NCBI GenBank assembly: GCA_002211745.1
Contig: CP022114.1
Coordinates: 3,752,645-3,816,644, forward strand
DNA length: 64,000 nt
DNA from: Kluyvera genomosp. 3
GTDB taxonomy: Bacteria; Pseudomonadota; Gammaproteobacteria; Enterobacterales; Enterobacteriaceae
Direction: 5' to 3'
A program made the translations under genes and the position numbers. Shown here in pieces: positions 42,400 to 54,572 of the stretch (its first letter is position 1; every line of letters starts with the position of its first letter). Under the pieces are notes generated by a model. It was not told where the DNA came from. It saw nothing but the letters and a program-made list of their open reading frames with translations, and made no database searches.

Positions 42400-43694
42400 T
42401 CAGTCGCTGTTTTTGGCAATTAAACGTTCCGGCAGCAGGAAGCTAAAGCACGATCCCTTGCCGACTTCACTGCTAATCTCCAGGCGACTGTCGTGGTGGC
42501 TGACGGCATGTTTCACAATCGCTAACCCCAGCCCACTGCCGCCGGTCTGCCTGGAGCGCGCTTTATCCACGCGATAAAAGCGTTCGGTCAGCCTTGGCAG
42601 ATGCTCTGGCGCGATACCTGGCCCGTTATCTTCGACGCTAAACAGCGCCCCATGCGGCGCTCGCTGCCAGCGCACCGTAATCAACGTGCCTTCCGGCGTA
42701 TGATTGACGGCGTTATAGACCAGATTCGACATCGCGCTACGCAGTTGATCCTCATTGCCCAGCACCTTCAGCGTTTCATCCACTTCAAAGCGGAACTGAT
42801 GCTTCTGCTGGCTCAGCGTCTGCGCTTCACGCTCGACCACTCGCAGCATCATCGGTACGTCGATTTTTTCATTCAGCGCGAGCGTCGGCGAGGCTTCAAT
42901 CTTCGACAGCGTTAACAGCTGCCTGACCAACCCTTCCATGCGCTGGGTCTGCTCGCGCATGGTGTGCAGCGCTTTTTCACGCACGTTCCCTTCCAGCACC
43001 TGCTCGTGCATCATCTCCAGATAACCTTGCAGCACGGTGAGCGGCGTACGTAACTCGTGGCTAACGTTGGCGAAGAAATTCCGCCGAGCCCCTTCCAACT
43101 GGTGCATCTGCGTCACGTCGCGCGCCACCATCAGCAGCTGACGGTCGGTATACGGCATAATGCGGATTTCCAGATGGCGACCGTTATTCAGCACCAGATG
43201 CAGCGGCTTGAGAAAATCGCGCTTTTTGAGGTGTTGGGTAAATTCGGGGTAACGCAGCAGGTTGAGGATGTTCTGCCCGCTATCGTCGGGCCAGCGAAGC
43301 CCCAGCAGCTGCTGGGCGAGGCCATTACACCAGAAGATCGCCCCTTCTTCCGTGGTCAACACTACGGCGTCTGGCAGCGACTCGGCGCCGCTACGAAAGC
43401 GTTTAATCAGATTTCCCAGCTCGCGGCGACGTTTTTTATTACGCAACTGCATCTGGTTAAGCCCGTACAGCAGCGGCTCCCAGCTGCCGCGCCCGGCGGC
43501 GGCGTCATACTTCTATCGACCCACAGCCACCACGACAAACGCAACAGATTCCAGAAATGCCAGATCAGCAGGCCGGTCACTGCCGCCAGTAAAAACCACG
43601 GCAGATAACCAAAAATCAGTCCCAGTACGACAGCCGGGAGACAACATAATAGCAGCTCCAGGGCCAGCCTTTTCCATGACAGCCGTTCCAGCAC
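42400..43694 (-). CDS. phoR: PhoR, phosphate-regulon sensor histidine kinase, one frameshift
   Basis: Inner-membrane kinase that phosphorylates PhoB under phosphate limitation. Two N-terminal membrane segments, a PAS domain (about 95-200), DHp box [21 protein letters not shown] with the phosphorylated His, N box [12 protein letters not shown], and G boxes [13 protein letters not shown] and [15 protein letters not shown] start at 43694, as in E. coli. A missing base near 43495 restores exactly 431 aa. It lies 21 bases downstream of phoB. Confidence 0.96.
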
Positions 43695-43715
43695 GCGTCA
43701 CTCTCCTGTCAAAAA

Positions 43716-44403
43716 TTAGAATCGGGCGGAGAAACGATAGCCCGTACCGCGAACGGTTTGCACCATACGATCGTGGCCGCTGTGCTCCAGCGCCTTACGC
43801 AAACGACGAATGTGAACGTCGACGGTGCGGTCTTCCACATACACGTTAGTGCCCCAGACGTGGTTCAGCAGCTGTTCTCGGCTGTACACGCGCTCCGGGT
43901 GAGTCATAAAGAAGTGTAATAGCTTAAATTCAGTCGGCCCATATCGAGGGATTTTCACCGGTCATCACGCGATGGGAAGTGGGGTCGAGGCTCAGGCCCT
44001 GCATCTCGATCACCTCTTCCACCGCCATCGGGGAAATTCGCCGCATCACGGCTTTAATGCGCGCGACCAGCTCTTTCGGCGAGAAGGGCTTAGTAATGTA
44101 ATCATCCGCGCCCGTCTCCAGGCCGCGCACTCGATCTTCCTCTTCACCGCGGGCGGTTAGCATCACCACCGGAATATCGCGGGTTAAGGCTTCACGTTTG
44201 ATATGCTTAATAAATTGCAGCCCCGAACCGCCCGGTAACATCCAGTCGAGCAGAATAAGGTCGGGCCAGGGTTCATTCAGTTTACTCACTGCGGTATCGT
44301 AATCTTCCGCTTCTACCGGCTGAAAACCGTTTTGTTCCAGCACGAAACAGACCATTTCGCGGATTGGCGCTTCATCTTCAACGACCAGAATACGTCTTGC
44401 CAT
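43716..44403 (-). CDS. phoB: PhoB, phosphate-regulon response regulator, two frameshifts
   Basis: Receiver domain with acidic pair VVEDEAPIR, phosphorylated Asp in [13 protein letters not shown], Thr in VMLTARG and Lys in DDYITKPF; C-terminal OmpR-type winged helix with [15 protein letters not shown] as recognition helix. Missing bases near 43945 and 43938 restore [18 protein letters not shown] and exactly 229 aa. A Pho box precedes it, so it should be autoregulated. Divergent from sbcD. Confidence 0.96.
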
Positions 44404-44429
44404 TATTTGCCCTGTTTTTAGACATCAGT

Positions 44430-44468
44430 ATTATATACGGCGTCATTATGCGTCAGATTTATGACAGT
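44430..44468 (-). promoter_or_regulatory. phoB promoter with Pho box
   Basis: On the minus strand ACTGTCATAAATCTGAC (44452-44468) is a Pho box of two direct repeats 11 bases apart; the TATAAT -10 is at 44430-44435. The arrangement matches E. coli phoB. Confidence 0.85.
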
Positions 44469-44593
44469 TTTATGATAAACATGACCGTTTGATGATCGCG
44501 CTTAAGCGTTTATGACACGCGCCATACGCGCTCATCGACCCAGCGTAGGTGAATGTTTATAATCAACTTTACGTCACTTCTTACGGAATCGCT

Positions 44594-45794
44594 ATGCGCA
44601 TTATCCATACCTCGGACTGGCACCTCGGCCAGAACTTCTACAGCAAGAGCCGCGCGGCCGAACACGATGCCTTTCTGCGCTGGCTGCTGACCACCGCCGA
44701 GGCGGAGCGCGTAGACGCGATTATCGTCGCGGGCGACATCTTCGATACCGGTTCGCCGCCAAGCTACGCGCGCGAGCTGTACAACCGCTTTGTGGTCAAT
44801 CTTCAGCAAACGGGCTGCCATCTGGTAGTGCTGGCGGCAACCATGACTCGGTGGCGACACTTAACGAATCGCGCGATATTCTGTCATTCCTCAATACCAC
44901 GGTGATTGCCAATGCCGGCCATGCGCCGTTTATTCTCAATCAGCGCGACGGCACGCCCGGCGCAGTGTTCTGCCCGGTGCCGTTTCTGCGTCCGCGCGAC
45001 ATCATCACCAGCCAGGCGGGGCTTTCTGGCAATGAAAAAGTGCGCCAGGTGCTGGAGAGCATTACCGATTACTATCAACAGCAGTATCAACAGGCCTGCG
45101 AGTTACGCGGCAACCTGCCGCTGCCGATTATCGCCAGCGGCCATCTGACCACCGTCGGCGCCAGCAAAAGCGACGCGGTGCGCGATATCTATATTGGCAC
45201 GCTGGATGCTTTCCCGGCGCAGAATTTCCCGCCAGCCGATTACATCGCGCTGGGCATATTCACCGGGCGCAGAAAATCGGCGGCAGCGAGCATATCCGCT
45301 ACAGCGGCTCGCCTCTCCCGTTAAGCTTTGACGAAACCGGCAAAGCGAAAAGCGTGAATCTGGTGACCTTTAGCGACGGTAAGCTGGCGGAAGTGACCCC
45401 GCTAATCGTCCCCATCACGCAGGCGCTGGCGGTGATCAAGGGCGATTTCGACAGCATCAGCGCCCAGCTCGCGGCGTGGGAGAAAACCGATACCGAGGCC
45501 ACCACGTGGCTCGATATCGAAATCACCAGCGACGAATACCTGCATGATATTCAACGTAAAATCCAGACCATCACCGACGAACTCCCAGTCGAGGTCCTGC
45601 TGGTGCGCCGCAGCCGCGAGCAGCGCCAGCGCATTCTGGAAAGTCAGACGCGTGAGACCCTGAGCGAGCTGAGTATTGAAGAGGTGTTCCAACGTCGCCT
45701 GGCGCTGGAAACGCTTGAGGAACCGCAGCAGCAACGCCTGCAAACGCTGTTTAACGAAACGCTAAACAGCCTTGGCGAGGAACAACAACCATGA
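44594..45794 (+). CDS. sbcD: SbcD, nuclease subunit of SbcCD, two frameshifts
   Basis: Mre11-type metallophosphoesterase: [15 protein letters not shown] (motif I), [13 protein letters not shown] (II), [10 protein letters not shown] (III, interrupted by a missing base near 44841), ASGHLTTVG (IV) and [11 protein letters not shown] (V, missing base near 45244). With SbcC it cuts hairpins and protein-blocked DNA ends. Restored length is 400 aa, exactly that of E. coli. The TGA overlaps the sbcC ATG by 4 bases. Confidence 0.96.
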
Positions 45795-48700
45795 AAATTC
45801 TCAGCCTGCGCCTGAAAAACCTCAACTCGCTCAAAGGCGAGTGGAAAATCGACTTCACCCAGGAGCCTTTCGCCAGCAACGGTCTGTTCGCCATCACCGG
45901 CCCGACCGGCGCGGGCAAAACCACCCTGCTCGACGCCATTTGCCTGGCGCTGTACCACGAGACGCCGCGCCTTAATACCGTTTCGCAGTCACAAAATGAC
46001 CTGATGACCCGCGACACCGCCGAGTGTCTGGCGGAAGTCGAGTTTGAAGTACAGGGTATTGCCTATCGCGCCTTCTGGAGCCAGAACCGCGCGCGCAACC
46101 AGCCGGATGGTAATTTACAGGTGCCGCGCGTCGAACTGGCACGCTGCGCCGACGGGCAAATTCTGGCGGATAAGGTCAAAGACAAGCTGGAGATGACCGC
46201 GTCGCTGAGCGGTCTGGACTATGGCCGTTTTACCCGCTCGATGTTGCTTTCACAGGGCCAGTTTGCCGCCTTCCTCAACGCCAAACCGAAAGAGCGCGCC
46301 GAGCTGCTGGAAGAGTTGACCGGCACCGAAATCTACGGCCAGATTTCCGCGCAGGTGTTTGAAAAACATAAGCAGGCGCGTAACGACCTCGACAAGCTTC
46401 AGGCCCAGGCCAGCGGTGTGGTACTGCTGAGCGAAGAGCAGCAACAGTCCCTACAACAAAGTTTGCAGGCGCTTACTTCCGATGAAAAGCAGTGGCAACA
46501 GCAGCAGGCGATTGCCCTCACACATCAGCAATGGTTGTCACGCCGTACGGAGCTGGAACAAGACGAGCAGAAAACCCAGCTGGCGTTGAAAGAAGCCCAG
46601 CAGGCGCTGGAAGCGGCGCAGCCGCAGCTTGCCGTGCTGAGCCGCGCGCAGCCCGCTGAAGCGCTGCGCCCGCACTGGTCACAGATGCAGGAACAGGCCA
46701 CCACGGTGGCCAAAACCCGTGCGCAGATTCTGCAAGTGAATACTCGCTTACAGGCAGCCCGTACCCAACGAGATCGCATTCGCTACAGCGCGGAACGCCA
46801 GCACGCCACGCTCACGCAATCGCTGCAACAACAGCAACAATGGCTGCAGGCGCATGAACATATTCAGCGCTGGCAAGGCGAGCTAACCGGCTGGCGCAGC
46901 GCGTTTGCTCAGCAGACGCGGGAACGTGCACAGCAACAAATGCAGGAACAGCGCCGGAACGCGCTGGCGGCACAGCTCAGCCAGCTACCGCCTTCCACGC
47001 TGACGCTCACGCAGGAAGAGGTCGCCGCCCGAATTGCCGAACACGCGGCGGCGCGCCCGCAGCGCCAGCAGCTCAGCACCCTTCATGCGCGCTTTATCCC
47101 GCTCCACGCCCGCCGACAGCAGCTGATGGATACTCAGCAGCAGCGCCAGCAGCAATTGGAGAAAATCACCGCCGAACTGACCCCGCTGCGCCTGGTCTAT
47201 AAAGAGAAAAAACAGCAGTTGGCCGACGTTAAGGCCATTTGCGATTTGGAAGACACCATCGTTAAGCTGGAAGCCGAGCGCGCGCGTCTCCAGCCGGGCG
47301 CGCCGTGTCCGCTGTGCGGTTCCACCAGCCATCCGGCGCTGGCCGAATATCAGGCTTTAAAACCGGACGCCAACAAAGCACGTCGCGATGCGCTGGAAAA
47401 AGAGGTTTCGCAGCTGGCCGAAAACGGCGCGGCGCTGCGTGGCCAGCTGGAGACGCTGCAAAAGCAGCAGCAGAAAGAAAATGACGAGCTCGCGTCGCTT
47501 TCTCAGCAGGAGCAAGCACTTACCTTCCAGTGGCAGGAGACGCTCCAGCATCTGCATATCGATCTGCAACCGTCTGACGATATCAACGGCTGGCTGGCCG
47601 CACAGGATGACGCCGAACAGCAGCGTTATCAGCACCAACAACGCCTGACGCTGGAACAGCAGCTTCGCGAGCTTGAGGCGCAGCTAACGCAGCTACGCGA
47701 AGAACAGGAGCAGCGCACTGCCGCGCTTAATCAATCGTTCACGGCTTTTGGCCTGACGCAACCGCAGGCTGGCGATGAAAACAGTTGGCTGACGGCGCGC
47801 GAAACCGAGATAACCCAGTGGCAACAGCAGCAGGCGCAGCTCCAGAGCACTCAACAGCAGCTGGCGTTAATTCAACCGCTGCTGGAAACGCTACCGACCG
47901 CCGAAAATGCCGACGACGGTCAGCAGGCCTCGCTTGACGGCTGGCAACAGGCGCATCATGACTGTGTGTCGCTGGAAAGCCAGTGGCAAACGCTCCAGCA
48001 ACAAGAAAAACTGGAAAATGAGCGTCTTCAGCAAGCGGAACAGACCTTCGACCAGCAGCTTTCCGCCTCGCACTTCCCGGACCGACAGGCATTTCTGGAT
48101 GCGCTACTGGATGCCGGCGAGCGCCAGCGTCTTGAACAGCTCAAACAGACGCTGGAGACGCAGCACCAGCAGCGCCAGACCCTCGCCGCACAGGTACAGG
48201 AAGCGTTGCAACATCATTTGACCGTGCGCCCGGAAACGCTGACAGCCGATTTGAGCCTTGCCGACGTGCAGGAACAGCTTCAGCAGCTTGCCCGCCAGCT
48301 TCGCGAAAACAGCGAGCGCCAGGGCGAACTGCGCCAGCAGCTCAAGCAGGACAGCGACAATCGCCAGCAGCAGCAGTCACTGTTCGTTGAGATTGAAAAA
48401 GCCAATGCCGTGCTGGAAGACTGGGCGCATTTAAATGCGCTCATTGGCTCCAAAGAGGGGATAAATTCCGTAAATTCGCCCAGGGACTGACGCTGGATAA
48501 TCTGGTGTGGCTCGCCAACGAACAGCTCAGCCGCCTGCATGGTCGTTATCTGCTGCAACGTAAAGCCAGCGATGCGCTGGAATTAGAGGTGGTTGATACC
48601 TGGCAGGCGGACGCGGTGCGCGATACCCGCACGCTCTCCGGTGGCGAAAGCTTCCTCGTTAGCCTCGCGCTGGCGCTGGCGCTCTCCGATCTGGTCAGCC

Positions 48701-48930
48701 ACAAAACCCGTATTGACTCACTGTTCCTCGATGAAGGCTTCGGCACGCTGGACAGCGAAACGCTCGATACCGCGCTGGATGCGCTCGATGCGCTCAACGC
48801 CAGCGGCAAAATCATCGGCGTGATCAGCCACGTTGAGGCGATGAAAGAGCGCATTCCGGTGCAAATTAAGGTGAAGAAAATCAACGGGCTGGGGTATAGC
48901 CGACTGGATAAAATGTTTAGCGTGGAGTGA
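45791..48930 (+). CDS. sbcC: SbcC, ATPase subunit of SbcCD, one frameshift
   Basis: Rad50-type SMC-like ATPase. Walker [10 protein letters not shown] (about residues 36-44), a very long Gln-rich coiled coil (about 180-900) with the zinc-hook CPLCGS in its middle (about 500), signature [20 protein letters not shown], Walker [12 protein letters not shown] and the D-loop/His switch [13 protein letters not shown] missing base near 48462 restores about 1046 aa (E. coli 1048). Downstream araJ of E. coli is missing; a palindromic repeat and mak follow. Confidence 0.96.
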
Positions 48931-49040
48931 GGTTCCCCTCTCTCCTGGAGAGGGAGAAAACCGTGCAGAACGGCGGCTTTCCCCACCAACAACACAAGAC
49001 GGTTCCCTCTCCCTTCGGGAGAGGGTTAGGGTGAGGGTTA
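48931..49040. repeat. Palindromic intergenic repeat, copy 2 (sbcC/mak junction)
   Basis: The right arm gggagagggttagggtgagg (49017-49036, plus one G) is the exact reverse complement of the left arm of copy 1 at 18967-18987. Inner hairpins: ccctctc-ctggagaggg (near 48936-48955) and ccctctccc-ttc-gggagaggg (49005-49025). Like copy 1 it separates converging genes. Confidence 0.75.
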
Positions 49041-49042
49041 AA

Positions 49043-49941
49043 TCACGCCGGCCACAACCACGCCGCGCCGCGCACCCCGCTCGAATCCCCGTGCAGCGCT
49101 TTACGAATCGGCGTCTCGCACTCACCGCCAAACACCCATTCTTTCACCAACTGCGGCACCGTCTGGTATAGCCGCTCAACGTTGCTCATCCCGCCGCCAG
49201 CACAATCACGTCCGGGTCGAGAATATTCACCACGTGCGCCAGCGATTTCGCCAGCCGCTGCTCATAGCGACAGAGCGCCTGTTCTGCCAGCGCATCACCT
49301 TCATCCACCAGGCACATAATCTCGCTGCCCTTAAGCGCTTTACCGCTCAAGCGCTGATAGTCGGTGGCAAAACCGGTACCGGAAATAAAGGTCTCAATGC
49401 AGCCCTGCTTACCGCAGTAGCACGGCACTTCCGCACGATAGCGCAGCTCGTCGTCATTCATCCACGGCAGTGGATTATGCCCCATTCGCCCGCCGTGCCG
49501 TTGCCGCCGATATGCGCGCGGCCGCCAATCGCCACGCCCGCGCCGCAGCCGGTACCAATGATCACCGCAAACACCGTCTGCGCGCCCGCCGCCGCGCCGT
49601 CTACCGCTTCCGATACCGCAAGACAGTTGGCGTCGTTCGCCAGCCGCACCTCGCGGTTCAGACGACGGCTTAAATCTTTATCAAACGGCTTGCCGTTCAG
49701 CCACGTTGAATTGGCGTTTTTCACCACCCGGTATAGGGCGAAATCGAGCCGGGAATGCCCATTCCCACCGTCCCGGTTTGCCCGGTCGCCTCTTCGGCCA
49801 GTGCGACGAGATGCGCAATGTTCTCAATGGTTTGCTGGTAGTCACGCGGCGTCGGCAGACGGTGACGATAGAGCTGCTCCCGCGATCGCTCAGCGCGATA
49901 ACTTCCGTTTTCGTTCCACCCAGATCGATACCAATTCGCAT
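49043..49941 (-). CDS. mak: Mak, fructokinase (ROK family), frameshifted
   Basis: Phosphorylates fructose (manno(fructo)kinase). ROK fold with [36 protein letters not shown] (catalytic Asp), [11 protein letters not shown], and the ROK zinc motif in [15 protein letters not shown] preceded by GEWGHNPLP. Missing bases near 49880, 49735, 49490 and 49200 restore about 300 aa (E. coli 302), ending RGAAWLWPA. Convergent with sbcC. Confidence 0.92.
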
Positions 49942-50028
49942 TCATCACTCCTGTTTAAAACAATGCAAGGCCAGAGACAATTCGTTATCATTGCACGCTG
50001 ATTTAACGATAACACCGTGGAAATTATC

Positions 50029-50940
50029 ATGCTGTGGTTCAAAAATTTAATGGTTTATCGTCTCAGCCGCGACATCTCACTGCGCGCGGAAGAGATGGAA
50101 AAACAGCTCGCTGAGATGACCTTCACCCCGTGCGGCAGCCAGGATATGGCGAAAACCGGCTGGGTGCCACCGATGGGTTCACACAGCGATGCGCTAACGC
50201 ACACAGCGAATGGTCAGATCATTATCTGCGCGCGCAAAGAAGAGAAGATCCTGCCCTCTCCGGTGATTAAACAGGCGCTGGAAGCGAAGATCCAGAAACT
50301 GGAAGCCGATCAGGGTCGCAAGCTGAAAAAGACCGAAAAAGATTCCCTGAAAGATGAAGTGCTGCACTCTCTGCTGCCGCGCGCGTTCAGCCGCTTCAGC
50401 CAGACGATGATGTGGATCGACACCGTTAACGATCTGATTATGGTCGACTGCGCCAGCGCAAAAAAAGCGGAAGATACGCTGGCGCTGTTACGTAAGAGCC
50501 TCGGTTCTCTGCCCGTCGTACCGCTGACGCTGGAAAACCCGATCGAGCTGACGCTGACCGAATGGGTGCGCTCTGGCACCACGGCGCAGGGCTTCCAGCT
50601 ACTTGATGAAGCCGAACTGAAAGCGATCCTCGAAGACGGCGGCGTGATCCGCGCGAAAAAACAGGATCTGGTTTGCGACGAAATCGCCGTCCACATCGAA
50701 GCCGGTAAGCTGGTGACCAAGCTGGCCCTCGACTGGCAGCAGCGCATTCAGTTCGTGATGTGTGACGACGGCTCGATTAAGCGCCTTAAGTTCTGCGACG
50801 AACTGCGCGATCAGAACGAAGATATCGATCGTGACGACTACGCCCAGCGTTTCGATGCCGACTTTATTCTGATGACCGGCGAGCTGGCGGCGCTGATTAA
50901 AAGCCTGGTGGAAGGGTTAGGCGGCGAAGCGCAGCGTTGA
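50029..50940 (+). CDS. rdgC: RdgC, recombination-associated protein
   Basis: Intact, 303 aa. Ring-shaped dimer that coats double-stranded DNA and inhibits Rec[28 protein letters not shown] is the conserved start (residues 1-27), followed by [12 protein letters not shown] and the C-terminal [20 protein letters not shown] at 50029 is chosen; an in-frame start at 50017 adds residues not in homologues. A long hairpin follows before ppnP. Confidence 0.96.
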   Translation: MLWFKNLMVYRLSRDISLRAEEMEKQLAEMTFTPCGSQDMAKTGWVPPMGSHSDALTHTANGQIIICARKEEKILPSPVIKQALEAKIQKLEADQGRKLKKTEKDSLKDEVLHSLLPRAFSRFSQTMMWIDTVNDLIMVDCASAKKAEDTLALLRKSLGSLPVVPLTLENPIELTLTEWVRSGTTAQGFQLLDEAELKAILEDGGVIRAKKQDLVCDEIAVHIEAGKLVTKLALDWQQRIQFVMCDDGSIKRLKFCDELRDQNEDIDRDDYAQRFDADFILMTGELAALIKSLVEGLGGEAQR

Positions 50941-50950
50941 TGAATGAGGT

Positions 50951-50982
50951 GTTTCCCTTCCTGCCTTAGCAGGAAGGGAAAC
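50951..50982. terminator. Hairpin between rdgC and ppnP
   Basis: Perfect 14-bp stem gtttcccttcctgc / gcaggaagggaaac with loop ctta, between the converging rdgC and ppnP genes. It lacks a T run but is very stable; probably a shared terminator. Confidence 0.7.
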
Positions 50983-50984
50983 TA

Positions 50985-51293
<309 letters not shown>

Positions 51294-51346
51294 TCAAAAG
51301 ACCAATATAGGGGGCGAACAGAAACCTGTCACGCGAAATTCTCCCG

Positions 51347-52023
51347 TTAACACAATAATTCTGCCGCCAGTCTGGCGACCAGCACATTCGACAGTAAAAC
51401 AGGCACATCCAGCGCTTTTTGTAATAGGTCACGGTGACGCTGGTGATAGCTGAGTGAATCCAGTACCAGCACGTCGGCCCCCTGTTCCAGCAGTGAACTG
51501 CCTGCGGAAATCAGGTGCTGATCGGTATCGAGGTTCGGGTTGGCCAGCGCGTAATAAGGTGAGGTGGGCAGCATCTGCCACTTCTCCTGCTGGGCATTTA
51601 AAATGCCTTCGACAGGCACAAGCACCCCGACCTGGTGTCCCTCAACGATAGAGGCGACCAACGGTGGAATAATGCGCTGAGGTTCCAGCAGCATCGCATT
51701 GCGCGCCACCATACTGCGTAATTTGAACGTGTTCAGTAACAGGATGACGTCATAGGATTGGTTGTCCAGCACCTCAATAACGGCCTGGAGGCTCAACTCC
51801 ACCTTCGGACGGGATACTTCAACAAATTGGTTATCATTTAGCAGAACCAGTAAGCGCTCTTCACCGGGTTCTGGTGCATACTCTTCCATGACGTCAGCAC
51901 GATTCATTTTGCCTAGCAGGCTGATGTGGGTTATCTGATCTTCCCTGATGTGCTCGGTCAAAAGCGGCAACACTTCACTGACGGGCACCACCCTATCGTA
52001 AGAATCGCCATCGTTGCACTCAT
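51347..52023 (-). CDS. aroM: AroM family protein, one frameshift
   Basis: AroM/Asp-Glu racemase-like fold of unknown function, in E. coli in the aroL-yaiA-aroM operon controlled by TyrR and TrpR. Start [11 protein letters not shown], then [15 protein letters not shown] after a missing base near 51991, and [21 protein letters not shown]. Restored length 225 aa, as in E. coli. Here yaiA is missing and a hairpin lies between aroL and aroM, so aroM may be partly uncoupled from aroL. Confidence 0.9.
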
Positions 52024-52219
52024 GTTATTTACCTTCTGCTTTTCTGAAAGTTCACTTTACAAATAGCCACCTGGATGGATGAAAAATACCGCTCAGAAGC
52101 GTAGCACCTGCCGCGGGAGGCGGAATGTAAAGATTCCAGTTGTTTCCAGTACTCTCCTGATATGTTTTGATTTTAACTTTTCTATAACATACAGAATAGG
52201 TGAAAAATGTGATTTACGC

Positions 52220-52254
52220 CCGATATAACCGCAAAATAAAAAGGGTTATATCGG
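52220..52254. other. Hairpin between aroL and aroM
   Basis: Perfect 11-bp stem ccgatataacc / ggttatatcgg with a 13-base A-rich loop. It lies where yaiA would be in E. coli; from 52024 to 52304 there is no credible gene. On the minus strand the T run is in the loop, so intrinsic termination is doubtful. Confidence 0.5.
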
Positions 52255-52304
52255 CAGCGTGCATCACAGCATGAGGAAGAGATGGGAGAAAGCGATGCGT
52301 TTCG

Positions 52305-52828
52305 CTAGCTGGCGGTGGCCAGGTGCAGAGCATCGAGGATCAGCGTCACCACGCGCTCCGGCGAGGCGGAAGCGTCGACGATGTAATGGGCGGTTTCACG
52401 GTACAACGCATCGCGCTGAGCCAGCACATCGGCGACTTCTTCGCTAATGGGTTTACCGGTCAGCGTCGGGCGCTGGTCAGCTTCTGGAAAGGCTTCCAGA
52501 CGGCGCGCTAAAACGGGAACCGGCGCATTCAGGTACACCACAACGCCGTTCTGGCGCATAAACTCGCGGTTTACCGGTGCAAGGATAATTCCACCGCCCG
52601 TGGCGATAACCGCGCCAGGCTGGGTGACGGAGATTAACGTTTCGGTCTCTCTGGCGCGGAACCCGGCCAGCCTTCCGCCGCCACGATATCCGCCACGCTC
52701 ATGCCTGACCGCTGCTGTAACACCTGGTCAGTATCAACAAAACGGAAATCGCAGGCATGGGTAAGCGCTTGACCTATTGTTGTTTTTCCGCAGCCTCTGG
52801 CTCCGATAAGAAAAATAGGTTGTGTCAT
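52305..52828 (-). CDS. aroL: Shikimate kinase II, one or more frameshifts
   Basis: Phosphorylates shikimate for aromatic amino acid synthesis. P-loop [11 protein letters not shown] (residues 9-19), shikimate-site DTDQ, an ATGGGIIL region in the third frame, and the lid [13 protein letters not shown] missing base near 52660 and compensation restore exactly 174 aa, as in E. coli. TyrR and TrpR-like sites lie upstream. Confidence 0.94.
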
Positions 52829-52885
52829 TACCTGGAATTCCCCTGATGACGCAAAATTGCGGGACGTGCATGTGAAGCGTGAATA

Positions 52886-52903
52886 ATACCACCAAACTAG
52901 TAC
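52886..52903 (-). promoter_or_regulatory. TrpR-like operator of aroL
   Basis: On the minus strand GTACTAGTTTGGTGGTAT closely resembles the TrpR operator remembered for E. coli aroL and contains the conserved ACTAGT half site. Confidence 0.5.
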
Positions 52904-52912
52904 ACAAGTAAG

Positions 52913-52930
52913 TGTAAACTTTAGGTTACA
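52913..52930. promoter_or_regulatory. TyrR box upstream of aroL
   Basis: TGTAAA-N6-GTTACA matches the TyrR box TGTAAAN6TTTACA at 11 of 12 positions, 85-102 bases upstream of the aroL ATG, where E. coli also has TyrR sites. Confidence 0.7.
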
Positions 52931-53099
52931 AAAAGATTCAGCCTGCGTATTTTACCCGCTTTACATCCAGCCATCATCTGCTTTTAAAGCGTAAAAAAAT
53001 AATTCCACAAGCCGTTGCGCTAACAGTACATGAAACTGTCTTGTTTTGACAAGCCGAACGACGCGGCAAAGGTAGCATATTCCGGTGACAGAAATCCTG

Positions 53100-53552
53100 T
53101 CAGCCGCGTTTTACCGCCAACAGCCACTTGTCCAGTTCAGCGGCAAACTGCTGGCGATCGCGCTGGGAAAGCGCGCTGGGGCCGCCGGTTTGAATACCGC
53201 TGGAACGCATTGTGTCCATAAAATCACGCAGAGTCAGGCGTTCACGAATCGTGGCATCGCTGTAGCGTTCACCACGTGGGTTCAGCGCCGCACCGCCCTT
53301 TTCCAGCACTTCAGCGGCCAGCGGAATATCGGCGGTAATCACCAGATCGCCCGGTTGGCACAGGCGCACGATTTCATTGTCGGCAACGTCAAAGCCTTTT
53401 GGGACCACCATCGCGCGGACGAAGCGCGACGGCGGCACGCGCAGATACTGGTTTGCCACCAGCACAAGCTCAATCTGTGTACGGTCTGCGGCGCGGTAAA
53501 GCACCTCTTTAATCACGTTCGGACACGCATCGGCGTCCACCCAAATCGTCAT
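53100..53552 (-). CDS. yaiI: YaiI, UPF0178 (PIN-like) protein
   Basis: Intact, 150 aa from ATG 53552 ([17 protein letters not shown]). The Asp-rich start, [22 protein letters not shown] and [10 protein letters not shown] are the UPF0178 signature; the fold belongs to the PIN nuclease superfamily, but no activity is established. A GTG two codons upstream is possible; the GGAG spacing favours the ATG. Divergent from proC. Confidence 0.93.
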   Translation of the reverse strand: MTIWVDADACPNVIKEVLYRAADRTQIELVLVANQYLRVPPSRFVRAMVVPKGFDVADNEIVRLCQPGDLVITADIPLAAEVLEKGGAALNPRGERYSDATIRERLTLRDFMDTMRSSGIQTGGPSALSQRDRQQFAAELDKWLLAVKRG

Positions 53553-53710
53553 ACTCACTCCGCTTAACGCTGGCTGTTAAAGGGCGATTATACGGTAAGC
53601 GCGTCTTCGGACGTAATAATGTGCAACCAGCGTCACAAAATTACGTTACCCATCGCCGGGAATGGCCTATAACAGTACACTACAAAAAAACAGACAGAGG
53701 GAGAGACATG

Positions 53711-54517
53711 ATGGAGAAGAAAATTGGCTTCATTGGCTGCGGTAATATGGGAAAGGCCATTCTGGCGGCCTGATTGCCAGCGGCAGGTACTTCCTGGGCA
53801 GATTTGGGTTTATACCCCTTCCCGGATAAAGTCGCCGCGCTGCGCGATGAGTTCGGCATTAACGCGGCGCAAAGCCCGCAAGAAGTGGCGCAGGTGGCAG
53901 ATATCGTCTTTGGCGCCGTGAAGCCGGGCATTATGGTGAAGGTACTGAGCGACATCGCTTCCAGCCTGAACAAAGATTCACTGGTGGTCTCCATTGCCGC
54001 CGGGATTACCCTCGATCAGCTGGCGCGCGCGCTGGGTCACGATCGTAAAATCGTCCGTGCCATGCCGAATACGCCGTCACTGGTCAACGCCGGGATGACG
54101 TCGGTCACGCCAAACGCGCTGGTCACGCCGGAAGATATCGCCGATGTGTTGAATATTTTCCGCTGCTTCGGGGCCGCGGAAGAAATTGCCGAACCGATGA
54201 TCCACCCGGTGGTGGGCGTTAGCGGCTCTGCGCCAGCCTATGTATTTATGTTTATCGAAGCCATGGCGGATGCCGCCGTGCTGGGCGGTATGCCGCGCGC
54301 CCAGGCCTATAAATTCGCCGCGCAGGCGGTCATGGGCTCCGCGAAGATGGTGCTGGAAACCGGTAAACATCCGGGTGAACTGAAAGATATGGTGTGCTCG
54401 CCTGGCGGTACCACGATTGAAGCTGTGCGCGTGCTGGAAGAAAAAGGCTTCCGCTCGGCGGTCATCGAAGCGATGGCAAAATGCATGGAAAAATCGGACA
54501 AGATGAGTAAGTCCTGA
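53711..54517 (+). CDS. proC: Pyrroline-5-carboxylate reductase, frameshifted near the start
   Basis: Last step of proline synthesis. NADPH motif GFIGCGNMGKAI (residues 6-17), FGAVKPGIM, RAMPNTPSLVNAGMT and the C-terminal dimer domain SAPAYVFMFIEAMADAAVLGGMPRAQAY and CSPGGTTIEAV. Three missing bases near 53767, 53782 and 53820 restore exactly 269 aa. ATG 53711 matches E. coli; an adjacent ATG at 53708 is possible. In E. coli dgcC lies near; it is not in this window. Confidence 0.95.
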
Positions 54518-54572
54518 TGACGCTGGCCGGCACACGCTGCCGGGCCAGGCTAGCTTGCCATAAGAAGTGAAT

